Shown here: in pieces, positions 45,583 through 55,031 of the stretch
Layout: the number at the start of each line of letters is the position of its first letter
How positions within the stretch are numbered: the stretch's first letter is position 1
Assembly: GCA_029907255.1 (NCBI GenBank)
Contig: JARYMF010000002.1
Span: 248,001 to 312,000 of the forward strand
Reading direction: 5' to 3'
Origin: Armatimonadota bacterium
Lineage (GTDB): Bacteria > Armatimonadota > UBA5829 > DTJY01
DNA: 64,000 nt
The notes under the pieces: generated by a model
Told to the model about the DNA's origin: nothing
The model's input: the letters and a program-made list of their open reading frames with translations, nothing else
Databases searched by the model: none
Position numbers and translations under genes: made by a program

Positions 45583-45749
45583 GAGGATGAAAAAATGGAA
45601 GATGGGGCTGTATGAAAGTAGGTCAAAGTATTTATTTTGCAAGCGATGATTCTTCATCTCCTCCTAAAGGATTGCCATCTTTGGTTGTCGAACAGATAGG
45701 CCAGATATCCATGGGATTGCACTCGAACTAGAAGTCAAGGATTCTACCA

Positions 45750-48700
45750 ATGCACATTTCTTCAGACGTTGTAGGCTCTCGTGTTGACATTGCGCCTTTT
45801 GGCATAATTAGCTATTGGATTGGCTCAGATAGGTTTACAATTGAAAGACGTGACGCTCCGAGTGATGGAACGGCATGGCTTCCAGTTGATGCACCGGAGC
45901 ATGGTGGACCGCATATTGGGTTGGAATGGGAATGCCCACGCCGTTTTTCGATGGTCGAAGTCAGGTATGCCAAACAGCAAGCTCCTTCGCCAGGCATGGT
46001 GAAGCTCCAATATTGGAATCATACCTGGCCTGAACAATGGGCAGGTGGTTGGACTGCTGTCGAGGATGCATATAATGGCAAATGGGTAACAGCCCACGAT
46101 AATGTTGAAGTAGTAGGAGATGTTTGGAGACATACCTTCGACCCACTTGACATTGTTGAGCTTCCGCATGCGGAGGACTTTTCGGTAAAGTTCCGCCAAT
46201 CGCTCAAACTCCGTCTGCTTTTTCATGATACTGGTCCACGTATTGAGCATATCAGCGTCTTTTCTGATTCAATCTGGCGGAAGGCGACACTACGCGTGGA
46301 ATTTGGGATAAATAGCGGGGGTATTACCTTTGCAGGCAATGTGGAGGTTTACAATGGCTATCTACTTTCAATGGATGAGTCGAATCCGAAGGCAATTGTC
46401 ATTGAGGTTTTGTATGCCGATGTGGATGCTGACTTTCTTGAGAAGGCGGCTCCTTTGCATCCCGATGCGACAGTGGTAACCGTTAAGTGTAGGGAACGGA
46501 GTTTCTCATTTCAAGTGACCGATGCACTCAACAGCGGCGTATATATCCCCGATTTTGGGGTATTTGTTGGTAAAGAGGGCTCAGGCGGATTTAAGCAATG
46601 GCGTCGAGAAGGAGTGGTCTCAATCTACGACCGGGTCGCTGCTGAACCGGAGCAAACATACGAGCGTGCCAGCGCAGAGATACCTCGGCTTTGGAAAACT
46701 CGCCAGGGCCCATATGGCCGTTACTGTCCAATTGGATGCGATGCTAACCGTCAGGAGTTCGCAGTTCGATATAATGGTGACATCTTTGCGGACAAAAGTT
46801 TGTTGAAACTGGTCGGTAGGGACGCTGCAAGGCTCCTTTGGCCAGGAAAAGCAATTTGGTTCAAATTTCCTTCTGGCGAACCACCTGACTTCCGTGAGCG
46901 CGAAGATGCAACCAGCCAGTCGCCGCTGAGGGGCTATCTGCCAATCTACTTGAGCCAATGGATGAGCGGAGACATCCAGTATAAGCAAACAACATTTGCT
47001 GCTCTTTTGTACGAAAGCCCTTGGCAGGAGGAAAGCAAGCGTGGAGACGAGCCGGTTGTTGCATTGTCTAGAGTTGCCATTCGCAATGTGGGAGCTCGGC
47101 GCCAGGTTAGTCGTTTATGGCTAGTAATCGAGAACCCTGAGTTGCTTGTCATAGACAAAGGTTTTATTTATGCAACAGGCCGGGCAAGGGATGCTAATTC
47201 GCATGACCCAAGCAAACCAAAAAAGTGGATTGTTGAGCCATACGATTCGCCTCGGATGAGGGCTTTTATAGATACAAGGTGCAAGGGGGTGGCGGCACCA
47301 TCGTGTTGTTCATATTCTCCATTGGATGTTATTGGCATCAACAATGCAATTGCCTATGACGTTGAGCTTGAACCAGGCCAGGAACACGAAATTGAGTTTC
47401 GTATTCCATTTATAACGTTTACTGGCAATGAAGGCGTGGAGGCAGTCGGGGCTCTTAATTATGAACTTAAGCTCGAAGAGACAATCGAGTACTGGGAGGC
47501 TCAGATTAACTCGGGCGCCGCTTTCTATGTGCCAGAGCAGTTACTAAATGATTTCAACCGTGCCAATCTATGCCATATCGCTATCACAGCAGATAAGGAT
47601 GTTGATACAGGACTTTATATGTTAGGTGCAGGAACTTGGGACTATCAGGTATTTGGCACTGAGACAGTTGACCAAGTTAGATCCCTTGATTTAAGAGGTT
47701 ACCACGAACGTGCGCGCAAATATATCATGCCTTTTGTTGAACTGCAAGGTAGCCGCCGGATGGACGGACGGTTTAAATCGCAAGAAGGCGCACTTCATGG
47801 ATTGCGAGTAAGCGAGGATTATGACTACCAGGTAGGTGATTACAGCCTTGACCACGGGACGATTCTTTGGATGCTGGGCGAACATTATCGCCTTACGAGA
47901 GATAAGGTATGGCTGTCCAAGATTGCGCAAAATATGGTTGATGCTTGTAATTATGTGGTCAGAGAACGACAAGCTTCAATGCGCACAGCACCTGACGGTT
48001 CGAAAGTGTGGGAATATGGACTTCTGCCGCCGTGCCACCTAGATGACAACCCTGAGTGGAAGTATTGGTACATAGTGAATGCCCTCTGCTACAAAGGGAT
48101 GAAAAGTACAGCGGATGTGCTAAAAGAGATTGGCCACCATGAAGCTGAGCGAATTTCCTGCGAAGCAAGGGCATATGGCGAGGATATCCGGCGGGCAATA
48201 GCGGTTTCGATGGAGCGTTCTCCTGTCGTGAAGCTTTTGGACGGCAGCTGGATTCCACATTTGCCGGTGCGTGCCTACCTGAGGGGCCGTGATGTCGGCT
48301 GGATTCGAGATTCGCTCTATGGCCCGATTTTCAATATTGACTGCGGCTTGATTGAGCCAAATTCCATTGAGGCAACTTGGATTCTCAAGGATTACGAAGA
48401 TAATGTCTTTGTCTCAAGGTCGTTAGGCAGGGATGTCGACCTTGAACATTTCTGGTTCAGCCATGGAGGAATTACCATCCAGTCAAACCTACTACCGAAT
48501 CCGCTTGTTTACCTTGTTCGCGGGCAGGTCGAGCATGCGCTTCGGGCTTTCTATAATAGTTTTGCAGCTAATCTCTATGCTGATGTACGTTGTTTTACAG
48601 AGCATCCTGTCGTAGCTTATGGCTGGGGCGCAGGGCCATTTTATAAGACACCTGATGAGTCAGCGTTCCTCACCTGGTTTAGGTACCTTTTGTTAATGGA

Positions 48701-49034
48701 GCGTGAGGATGCGCTTTTGCTGTGTCCTGGAACCCCCAGGAAATGGTTAGACGACGGCAAAGAGATTGAAATTACTGAAGCTCCTACATACTTTGGCCCC
48801 ATAAGCTACCGTGTGGTATCTGAAGCCTCAAAAGGCCGCATTTTTGCTGAGATTACTCCGCCCCGCAGGAATCCGCCGGCAAGTCTGAAACTTAAACTGC
48901 GCCATCCAAGCAAACTGCCGATTAAATCTGTCAAAATTAACGGAATGCCATGGTCAAACTTTGATATGGCAACTGAGATAATTTCGATTTCAATGCCTCT
49001 GCAAGAGGCATTGGAGGTAATCGTAGAGTACTAA
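45750..49034 (+). CDS. Large six-hairpin (alpha/alpha barrel) glycosidase-like protein
   Basis: 1094 residues. The N-terminal 600 residues are beta-sandwich domains. Residues 620-1000 look like an alpha/alpha toroid with repeated helix pairs, including GTWDYQVFGTETVDQVR, DHGTILWMLGEHYRLT and FYNSFAANLYADVRCFTEHP. This layout is found in GH78/GH95/GH127-like enzymes, but I cannot name the family or place the catalytic acid. A C-terminal beta-sandwich (about 1000-1094) completes the protein. There is no signal peptide, so it is probably cytoplasmic. The start is the first ATG in frame and has no Shine-Dalgarno. Confidence 0.68.
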   Translation: MHISSDVVGSRVDIAPFGIISYWIGSDRFTIERRDAPSDGTAWLPVDAPEHGGPHIGLEWECPRRFSMVEVRYAKQQAPSPGMVKLQYWNHTWPEQWAGGWTAVEDAYNGKWVTAHDNVEVVGDVWRHTFDPLDIVELPHAEDFSVKFRQSLKLRLLFHDTGPRIEHISVFSDSIWRKATLRVEFGINSGGITFAGNVEVYNGYLLSMDESNPKAIVIEVLYADVDADFLEKAAPLHPDATVVTVKCRERSFSFQVTDALNSGVYIPDFGVFVGKEGSGGFKQWRREGVVSIYDRVAAEPEQTYERASAEIPRLWKTRQGPYGRYCPIGCDANRQEFAVRYNGDIFADKSLLKLVGRDAARLLWPGKAIWFKFPSGEPPDFREREDATSQSPLRGYLPIYLSQWMSGDIQYKQTTFAALLYESPWQEESKRGDEPVVALSRVAIRNVGARRQVSRLWLVIENPELLVIDKGFIYATGRARDANSHDPSKPKKWIVEPYDSPRMRAFIDTRCKGVAAPSCCSYSPLDVIGINNAIAYDVELEPGQEHEIEFRIPFITFTGNEGVEAVGALNYELKLEETIEYWEAQINSGAAFYVPEQLLNDFNRANLCHIAITADKDVDTGLYMLGAGTWDYQVFGTETVDQVRSLDLRGYHERARKYIMPFVELQGSRRMDGRFKSQEGALHGLRVSEDYDYQVGDYSLDHGTILWMLGEHYRLTRDKVWLSKIAQNMVDACNYVVRERQASMRTAPDGSKVWEYGLLPPCHLDDNPEWKYWYIVNALCYKGMKSTADVLKEIGHHEAERISCEARAYGEDIRRAIAVSMERSPVVKLLDGSWIPHLPVRAYLRGRDVGWIRDSLYGPIFNIDCGLIEPNSIEATWILKDYEDNVFVSRSLGRDVDLEHFWFSHGGITIQSNLLPNPLVYLVRGQVEHALRAFYNSFAANLYADVRCFTEHPVVAYGWGAGPFYKTPDESAFLTWFRYLLLMEREDALLLCPGTPRKWLDDGKEIEITEAPTYFGPISYRVVSEASKGRIFAEITPPRRNPPASLKLKLRHPSKLPIKSVKINGMPWSNFDMATEIISISMPLQEALEVIVEY

Positions 49035-49089
49035 GCCGGGAAAACGCGAGACTCGAGTCTCATGTAGGCGGTTTCGTCAGGCATGGACA

Positions 49090-50586
49090 TTAGCCGGCTA
49101 TTTTCTTAACTAAGTGGTAAAAAGTGCGCACTCCCACGCCGGTTGCACCTGGAGCTCGGTACGACTCTGCTTCTGCTCCTGGAACGTCTGAGGTTCCGGC
49201 AATGTCGAGATGGACCCACGGCGTATCCTCAGCGAACTCCTTCAGGAAAAGGGCGCCAGTGATTGCACCGCCAAACCTGCCGCCAGCGTTTTCAATATCG
49301 GCGATATCGCTTTTGAGTTGCCGCATGTAATCCTTTTCGAGTGGAAGTTCCCACATTTTTTCGCCTGCAGACTTTGAAGCGTCGAGAACATACTCAATCA
49401 GCTTGCGGTTGTTTCCGAAGAGACCCGTAATTTCAATCCCAAGGGCTATCACACATGAACCGGTCAGCGTGGCGATATCCACCAGGTAGTCTGCGCCCAG
49501 CTGTTTTGCGTAAGTAATTGCATCTGCAAGAAGCATTCGCCCTTCGGCGTCGGTTGTGATAATCTCCACAGTTTTGCCACTCATGCAGGTAATCACATCG
49601 CCAGGCTTATATGCTTTCCCGTCGGGAAGATTCTCTGATGCAGGAACAACACCCAGAACGTTGATTGCTGGTTTAAGCTGAGCAATAGCCTTCATGGCGC
49701 CGAGTACTGCGGCACCGCCGGCCATGTCGAACTTCATGTCACGCATGTTTTCGCTTGGCTTTATGGAAATGCCGCCGCTGTCGAAGGTCAGCCCTTTGCC
49801 AATAAATGCGATTGTCGGCTTGTCGTCGCCAGCTTGATATCGCATGACAATTAACCTTGGCGGTTGCGCGCTACCTTGAGCGACTGCAAGGATTGCTCCC
49901 ATGCCTAAATTATTCATGCGGTTCTCATCTAGAATGTCTATCTCCAGACCATATTCTTGTGCTATCTCCTGTGCCTTCTCGGCTAGTATAGTTGGCGTCA
50001 TCTTGTTCGCTGGCTCGTTTGCCAGGTCACGTGCGTAGTTGGTTGCTTCGGCGAGAATTTGTCCCTCGGCTGCAGCTGCCTCGAACTCGGAAGCCTTCTG
50101 GGGGTCTCGTTCGACTAATGTAAAGGTCTCAATCCGTTGGGATTTTTCTTTCTTGTAAAGATCAGGTTCATACATGCCAAGGATTGTAGCCTCTATGGTG
50201 GCCCGCGCTGCTTCGGCGGGGTTAAGTCCACCAATACCTGCTCCATGGACTATTGTAGTGACGCTCCGCAAGCTTTTGCCTTTCAAGAAGCGGATTGCGG
50301 CGCCAGCAGCTTTACGGACGGCATACAAGTCGAATTCATCGGTCTTCCCAAGGCCAACCACCAGAACCCGTTTCGGTGCAATCTTCCCATGCGTATGAAT
50401 GAGCGTAGTCTCACAAATTTTGCCTTTGATTTCACCTGCGGCGATCAGCTCGCTGATAGCTCCATCAAGTGCACGATCTACCGCCCCAGTCGCACCGCCG
50501 GGAGCGGTGACGCCCTCAAAAAGGTTTACTATTAATGCATCGCTAGGTATTTCAGTAATAGACCCTTGTACAACTCTAACTTCCAC
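49090..50586 (-). CDS. pepA: Leucyl (cytosol) aminopeptidase, M17
   Basis: Manganese/zinc M17 aminopeptidase that removes N-terminal residues from peptides; some homologues also bind DNA. The C-terminal catalytic domain has GKGLTFDSGGISIKPSENM (metal-binding Lys/Asp region), DMAGGAAVLGAM, and TTDAEGRMLLADA, the M17 signature with its catalytic Arg. The last part, DTPWVHLDIAGT, is also conserved. Length (498 residues) is standard. The start is GTG at 50586 with AGGAGG 8 nt before it. The sulfatase gene ends 45 nt upstream on the same strand. Confidence 0.95.
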   Translation of the reverse strand: MEVRVVQGSITEIPSDALIVNLFEGVTAPGGATGAVDRALDGAISELIAAGEIKGKICETTLIHTHGKIAPKRVLVVGLGKTDEFDLYAVRKAAGAAIRFLKGKSLRSVTTIVHGAGIGGLNPAEAARATIEATILGMYEPDLYKKEKSQRIETFTLVERDPQKASEFEAAAAEGQILAEATNYARDLANEPANKMTPTILAEKAQEIAQEYGLEIDILDENRMNNLGMGAILAVAQGSAQPPRLIVMRYQAGDDKPTIAFIGKGLTFDSGGISIKPSENMRDMKFDMAGGAAVLGAMKAIAQLKPAINVLGVVPASENLPDGKAYKPGDVITCMSGKTVEIITTDAEGRMLLADAITYAKQLGADYLVDIATLTGSCVIALGIEITGLFGNNRKLIEYVLDASKSAGEKMWELPLEKDYMRQLKSDIADIENAGGRFGGAITGALFLKEFAEDTPWVHLDIAGTSDVPGAEAESYRAPGATGVGVRTFYHLVKKIAG

Positions 50587-50631
50587 CCATCTATCCTCCT
50601 AGATAGTCTGTCCATATTTTAATTTAAAACT

Positions 50632-52023
50632 TTATTGATTTGCGGCTTTTCTTCTTTGTTTTGCCATGCGTTTTTTAGTTGCTCCGCGCCCTTTCCATAA
50701 GGGCTCGGCAAGCTCAGAATCCCATTTCGCCAGCAAATCACTAAGTTCCTTTACTTTCTCTTGGTTCTTTGAATTGAGATTATTCTTCTCACCGATATCT
50801 TCTTCCAAGTTATAAAGTTCGGTGTAGCCATCCTCCAATTTCACAAGCTTCCAATTGCCTTTTCGAATTGCTGATTGAGCACCAAATCGCCAGTATAAAA
50901 CATCATGGGGATTGTCTTTCGATTTGCCTGTCAGGAACGGAAGCAGGTTAACACCGTCGAACTTGGCTCCTTTTGTGTCGGCGCCCGCTACCGCACACGC
51001 GGTTGGCGCAATATCTAGCGATATGACTGGCTTGTCGTAAACCTTACCTGCGGGAATCACGCCTTTCCATTGAACCAAATAGGGCACGCGAATTCCGCCT
51101 TCATAAACTTGGCCTTTATACCCCCTTAGCGGGTCGTTTCTCGAAGTTGTATTTAGCGTTGGCCCGCCGTTATCGCTTATGAAGAAGATCAGCGTATTTT
51201 CCTCAATCTCATTTTTCCGAAGAGCGTCGAGAACCTTTCCAACCGCATCGTCCATCGCCGAAAGCATTGCAGCAAATGTCCGGCGCTTTTTATCGGTGAT
51301 TGAGGCGAAACGGCTAAGGTATTTTTCGGGTGCCTGCAGAGGCGAATGTACTGCGTTGAACGCTAGATAGAGGAAAAATTTTTCTTTGCTATGCCTATTA
51401 ATAAACGAAACTGCCTCGCGGGCAAAAGCATCGGTTAGGTATTCTTTCTCTTCCACTGGTTCTTTTCCCCGCATTATGCGGTTCCGAGCCTCTTTGCCCT
51501 CGCCGAAGTATTGGTGAGCACCACCAAGAAATCCAAAAAACTCGTCAAATCCTCTGTTTATCGGCCAATAAGGTTCATTGTAGCCGAGGTGCCATTTCCC
51601 GACGATTCCTGTTTTGTAGCCGGCAGTCTTGAGCCGTGCAGCCAAAGTGGTTTCAGTAAGAGGAAGCCCAAATTGGGCGTCTGCTACGTTAGCCGGACCT
51701 GGATTAAATTCATGCCCGAATCTTTGTTGATACCTTCCTGTGAGTAGCCCCGCCCTAGTGGGACTGCAGACTGGACATGAGACGTATCCGTTGGTGAAGC
51801 GGACCCCATTTTTCGCAATGGAGTCAATGTTTGGCGTAGGGATATCTTTGCATCCCTGACATCCCAATTCGGCATAGCCCTGGTCATCGGAGACAATTAC
51901 AATTATGTTTGGTTTATTGTCTCCCACAGCCGTATTTGGAAGCCAGCTTGGTAGAGCAAGTGCTGCCGCACCTATACCTGCGATTTTCAAAAATTCGCGC
52001 CTGTTCATTGCGTTTTCCGCCAT
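50632..52023 (-). CDS. Secreted sulfatase (type I, formylglycine-dependent, Tat signal)
   Basis: About 463 residues. The start ATG at 52023 has AAGGAGG 10 nt upstream, and the N-terminus has a twin-arginine signal (NRREFLKIAG then a hydrophobic run). The sulfatase signature CSPTRAGLLTGR has Cys86 as the residue converted to formylglycine. Asp46-Asp47 in VSDDQGYAELG are metal ligands, and NGGPTLNTTSRN with FISDNGG contributes further ones. It hydrolyses sulfate esters, probably on exported or environmental glycans. The activating formylglycine enzyme is not in the window. The substrate (for example sulfated polysaccharide) is unknown. Confidence 0.92.
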   Translation of the reverse strand: MAENAMNRREFLKIAGIGAAALALPSWLPNTAVGDNKPNIIVIVSDDQGYAELGCQGCKDIPTPNIDSIAKNGVRFTNGYVSCPVCSPTRAGLLTGRYQQRFGHEFNPGPANVADAQFGLPLTETTLAARLKTAGYKTGIVGKWHLGYNEPYWPINRGFDEFFGFLGGAHQYFGEGKEARNRIMRGKEPVEEKEYLTDAFAREAVSFINRHSKEKFFLYLAFNAVHSPLQAPEKYLSRFASITDKKRRTFAAMLSAMDDAVGKVLDALRKNEIEENTLIFFISDNGGPTLNTTSRNDPLRGYKGQVYEGGIRVPYLVQWKGVIPAGKVYDKPVISLDIAPTACAVAGADTKGAKFDGVNLLPFLTGKSKDNPHDVLYWRFGAQSAIRKGNWKLVKLEDGYTELYNLEEDIGEKNNLNSKNQEKVKELSDLLAKWDSELAEPLWKGRGATKKRMAKQRRKAANQ

Positions 52024-52130
52024 AATGGTTTGTCCTCCTTGGCTTTCTAAGACCTTTCTCAGGATAGCCAAAAATGGCTACCAATGCAATAGACGCTCAA
52101 ATTCTACGTTAGTTCGCTTGCGGCAAATCC

Positions 52131-52160
52131 TTGACCAAGTTATGCGTGAAGTGGGATAAT
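52131..52160 (+). promoter_or_regulatory. Predicted promoter of the TIM-barrel epimerase gene
   Basis: TTGACC (52131-52136), an 18-bp spacer ending in TGG, and GATAAT (52155-52160). It leaves a short leader with AAAGGAGG before the ATG at 52186. Confidence 0.55.
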
Positions 52161-52185
52161 CAGGAAAAGTAAAGGAGGCAGAGCA

Positions 52186-53064
52186 ATGAAAATTGGGGTT
52201 AGTTCATACAGCTGGGCGCGCTATCTTAGAGAGGGCAAGCTGGATATTTTTGGCGTCATTAAGGAAACTGCCGCAATGGGGTTCGATGGCATTGAGTTCT
52301 CAGGGCTTAATGCGCCGGAGGGAACTACTGACCTTGTGGATTTTGCAAAAAAAATCAAAGAAGCTTGCGCTGAGGCAGGGCTTCCTATCATAAGCTACAC
52401 AATTGGCGCGGACTTTTTAAATGCACAGGGCGGTTGGGAAGCAGAGGTCGAGCGGTTGAAGGGCGAAGTGGATATTGCCGCCGTCCTTGGCGCACCTCGC
52501 ATGCGACATGATGCCACGCGCGGACCTGCGCCTGAGCGTTTAAGCACATGGGACTTTTTCCAGGTGCTTCCAATTCTTGAGAGAGGTTGCAGAGCCGTTA
52601 CCGAATACGCGGCGGATAAGGGTATCAAGACGATGGTTGAGAACCATGGACGGTTTGTGCAGGATAGCGATCGGTGTGAGGCGCTAATGATTGCTGTTAA
52701 TCATCCTAACTTTGGTGCGCTTGTAGATATCGGGAACTTTATTTGCGCTGACGATGACCCCGTGCGTGCAGTCACTCGGATGTCTCCCTATGCATTCCAT
52801 GTTCACGCCAAGGATTTTCATAGAAAGCCTGGATATGAAGACCCTGGCCGAGGGTGGGGACGCTCGCGAGGAGGCGATCTATATCGGGGCGCAATAATTG
52901 GCCATGGAAATATAGATGTCCGCGGGTGTATTGCTGCTCTTAAATCGGCTGGGTACGATGGCTACCTTTCGATTGAATTTGAGGGTATGGAAGATAATCA
53001 CCTTGCCCTAGAAATTGGCCTTGAGAACCTGCGAAGGTACGTCGCTGCCGTCGAACAACCATAA
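52186..53064 (+). CDS. Sugar phosphate isomerase/epimerase-like TIM barrel
   Basis: 292 residues of the xylose isomerase-like TIM-barrel/AP endonuclease 2 superfamily. Conserved metal-site segments are MVENHGR (Glu, His), GALVDIGNF (Asp), FHVHAKDF (His) and LSIEFEGMED (Glu). KIGVSSYSW is a typical opening. Family members interconvert keto-sugars and sugar phosphates, or are inosose/hydroxypyruvate isomerases. No signal peptide. A strong AAAGGAGG precedes the ATG. It stands in its own transcription unit, so the substrate is not deducible. Confidence 0.85.
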   Translation: MKIGVSSYSWARYLREGKLDIFGVIKETAAMGFDGIEFSGLNAPEGTTDLVDFAKKIKEACAEAGLPIISYTIGADFLNAQGGWEAEVERLKGEVDIAAVLGAPRMRHDATRGPAPERLSTWDFFQVLPILERGCRAVTEYAADKGIKTMVENHGRFVQDSDRCEALMIAVNHPNFGALVDIGNFICADDDPVRAVTRMSPYAFHVHAKDFHRKPGYEDPGRGWGRSRGGDLYRGAIIGHGNIDVRGCIAALKSAGYDGYLSIEFEGMEDNHLALEIGLENLRRYVAAVEQP

Positions 53065-53112
53065 TCCGGCTTGTCATTGACTTGCGCATTCTTATTCGAG
53101 AGTAAAATTTGC

Positions 53113-53141
53113 TTGATAAGGTTTTCTCTGAGTGATATTAT
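53113..53141 (+). promoter_or_regulatory. Predicted promoter of the DUF134 gene
   Basis: TTGATA (53113-53118), a 17-bp spacer ending in TGA, and TATTAT (53136-53141). The start would be near 53148, about 22 nt before the ATG. Confidence 0.6.
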
Positions 53142-53155
53142 GGGCATATGCTCAT
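53140..53155. promoter_or_regulatory. Near-perfect palindrome over the DUF134 promoter start
   Basis: ATGGGCATATGCTCAT is palindromic except for the third pair in from the centre of each arm (ATG-n-GCATATGC-n-CAT). It spans the end of the -10 box and the predicted start site. It is a plausible operator for autoregulation by the downstream DNA-binding protein. Confidence 0.4.
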
Positions 53156-53169
53156 AATGGAGAAAGCAA

Positions 53170-53634
53170 ATGCCTAGGCCAAGAATTTGCAGATGTGTTC
53201 GAGCGCTTCCGATTGTAGACCATTTTCACCCCTGCGGGAGGCCGTCCAGCGGGCAAGTAATTCTCGGAGTGGAGGAGCTTGAGGCCCTCAGGCTTGCAGA
53301 TCTTGAAGGCAAGACACACGAAGAAGCCGCTGGTGCTATGAGAGTCTCCCGCCAGACGTTCGGGCGTATTGTTGAATCGGCCAGAGCAAAAGTTGCAGAT
53401 GCACTTGTGAGCGGGAAAAGTATTGTAATCCGGGGAGGCGTGTACGAAATGGCAAAGCGCGAGTTTAAATGTGTAGACTGCGGTTATGTATGGGAAGTTC
53501 CTTTTGGAACGCCAAAGCCCGATGGGTGTCCAAAGTGCAATGGTGTGAACATTCACAGAGTTGGTGCACCACGAATAGCAAGGCGCGGCCCAGCGTGGTG
53601 TTGTTGCTGCATGGAGGAGTCAAATAAGCCGTAA
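53170..53634 (+). CDS. DUF134-type HTH regulator with C-terminal zinc ribbon
   Basis: 154 residues. Residues 1-95 match DUF134: PRPRICRCVRALP, HPCGRPSSG, VEELEALRLADLEGKTHEEAA, and an HTH in RVSRQTFGRIVESARAKVADAL. It continues with a zinc-ribbon segment with CxxC pairs (CVDCGY, CPKCNG) and ends in an unusual run of four cysteines (WCCCCME). DUF134 proteins resemble sigma-factor-like DNA binders, often near Fe-S/NifB or cluster-related genes. The zinc-ribbon and Cys tail suggest metal or redox sensing. It ends 12 nt from the convergent hisA. Confidence 0.85.
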   Translation: MPRPRICRCVRALPIVDHFHPCGRPSSGQVILGVEELEALRLADLEGKTHEEAAGAMRVSRQTFGRIVESARAKVADALVSGKSIVIRGGVYEMAKREFKCVDCGYVWEVPFGTPKPDGCPKCNGVNIHRVGAPRIARRGPAWCCCCMEESNKP

Positions 53635-53646
53635 AGCATGACGTCA

Positions 53647-54375
53647 TTAGCCCGACTTGGCAACGGCAATAGCTTTCCTTAGGTCAATCGCACCAGTATA
53701 TAGCGCCTTGCCAACAATAACGCCCTCGATGCCGATGGATTCGAGGTTTTTGAGTTGCTTAATATCGGCAATGCTTGAGACGCCGCCAGATGCAATGACG
53801 GGTATGCTAACTGCTCGAGCCATTTCTTCCATTGCAGTTATATTTACGCCCTCAAGCATCCCGTCGCGCTTGATATCGGTATAAATAATCCGCCGTGCGC
53901 CCAGCGATTCCATATGCCTAGCAAATTCGACAGCTTTTAGGTTTGTACTACCCTGCCATCCATGAGTAGCGACATAGCCATCGCGGGCGTCCAAGCCGAG
54001 GATTGCACGTTCTCCAAATTTGCGGAACATTTCCTCTGCAAGGTTGCTGTCAAGCGCCGCGGTAGTGCCGATTATAATGCGGTCAAGACCAAGGTCGAGC
54101 ATTTTGCGCGCAATTTCAAAAGTTCGAATGCCGCCACCTAGTTGAACTGGAATTTTCAACGTTCGAACAATGCGGGCGATAACCTCGACATTTTGCGGAC
54201 TGCCGGTTCTTGCGCCGTCCAAATCAACAACATGCAAGCGCTCGGCCCCGAGAGATGCCCAGTGCTCAGCCATCGCTATTGGGTCATCCGAAAACACTGT
54301 CTCACGGTCGAAATCTCCTTGAAGAAGCCTTACGCACTTTCCATTTCGTATGTCGACGGCAGGAATAATAATCAT
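53647..54375 (-). CDS. hisA: HisA, ProFAR isomerase
   Basis: 1-(5-phosphoribosyl)-5-[(5-phosphoribosylamino)methylideneamino]imidazole-4-carboxamide isomerase of histidine synthesis. It has the (beta/alpha)8 barrel with the duplicated phosphate-binding pattern: IIPAVDIRNGKCVRLLQGD (catalytic Asp), LGGGIRT, GLDARDGYVATHGW and VIASGGVSS, then GVIVGKALYTG. Length (242 residues) is standard. It is the last visible gene of a minus-strand his run and starts 55 nt after hisB. Confidence 0.96.
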   Translation of the reverse strand: MIIIPAVDIRNGKCVRLLQGDFDRETVFSDDPIAMAEHWASLGAERLHVVDLDGARTGSPQNVEVIARIVRTLKIPVQLGGGIRTFEIARKMLDLGLDRIIIGTTAALDSNLAEEMFRKFGERAILGLDARDGYVATHGWQGSTNLKAVEFARHMESLGARRIIYTDIKRDGMLEGVNITAMEEMARAVSIPVIASGGVSSIADIKQLKNLESIGIEGVIVGKALYTGAIDLRKAIAVAKSG

Positions 54376-54430
54376 TAGAAGCTCCCAGTGACGAGTGCAA
54401 GTAGTTTAGCCTTTGTTCCTTCGATTGAAT

Positions 54431-55021
54431 CTATAGCACGCCTTTTGTTGAAGGCACCCCATGGATTCGCTCGCTGATTCGTGTCGCGGCTTCAAGCGCT
54501 TTGGCAAAAGACTTAAAAACTGCTTCGGCTGTGTGGTGTGGGTCTTCACCGGAAAGCTTGCGAATGTGCAAAGTTATGCCGGCATTGCGAGCGACTGACT
54601 CAAAAAATTCGGGAATTAAGATTGAATCCATCGTGCCAATTTTTTCTTGCTCAATGACAACATCATAACATAAGAGGCCACGCCCGCTTAGGTCAATGGA
54701 TGTTAGCACCAGGGCTTCGTCCATTGGCACGATCGCCCAGCCGTATCTTGCTATTCCAACCTTATTGCCGAGCGCCTTGTCTATGGCTTTCCCAATAAGG
54801 ATACCAACGTCTTCGATTGTGTGGTGCGGGTCAATTTCTAGGTCGCCCTTTGCTTGTACTTGCAAATCAAATAAGCCATGTTTTGCCAGTGCTGTAAGCA
54901 TGTGGTCAAAAAATCCTATCCCTGTGTGGATGTTTGATTCTCCGCTACCATCAAGGTCTAGGCTTACCTTGATCTCAGTTTCTTTTGTTTTCCGCTCCAA
55001 CTCTGCTTTTCGGCTGGGCAT
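54431..55021 (-). CDS. hisB: Imidazoleglycerol-phosphate dehydratase
   Basis: Manganese-dependent dehydratase that makes imidazole acetol phosphate. The signature GIGFFDHMLTALAKHG and the two His-rich metal motifs, HHTIEDVGI and DPHHTAEAVFKSFAKAL, are intact. Length (196 residues) corresponds to the dehydratase alone; the N-terminal HAD phosphatase domain found in enterobacterial HisB is absent. AGGAGG precedes the ATG. The gene begins 10 nt after the HAD-type gene, which may provide the missing phosphatase. Confidence 0.96.
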   Translation of the reverse strand: MPSRKAELERKTKETEIKVSLDLDGSGESNIHTGIGFFDHMLTALAKHGLFDLQVQAKGDLEIDPHHTIEDVGILIGKAIDKALGNKVGIARYGWAIVPMDEALVLTSIDLSGRGLLCYDVVIEQEKIGTMDSILIPEFFESVARNAGITLHIRKLSGEDPHHTAEAVFKSFAKALEAATRISERIHGVPSTKGVL

Positions 55022-55031
55022 GATGCACCTC

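Noticed and set aside
49048-49061. GAGACTCGAGTCTC palindrome between the large glycosidase and pepA as a terminator
   Set aside because: The palindrome has no loop of sensible size and no T-run on either strand.
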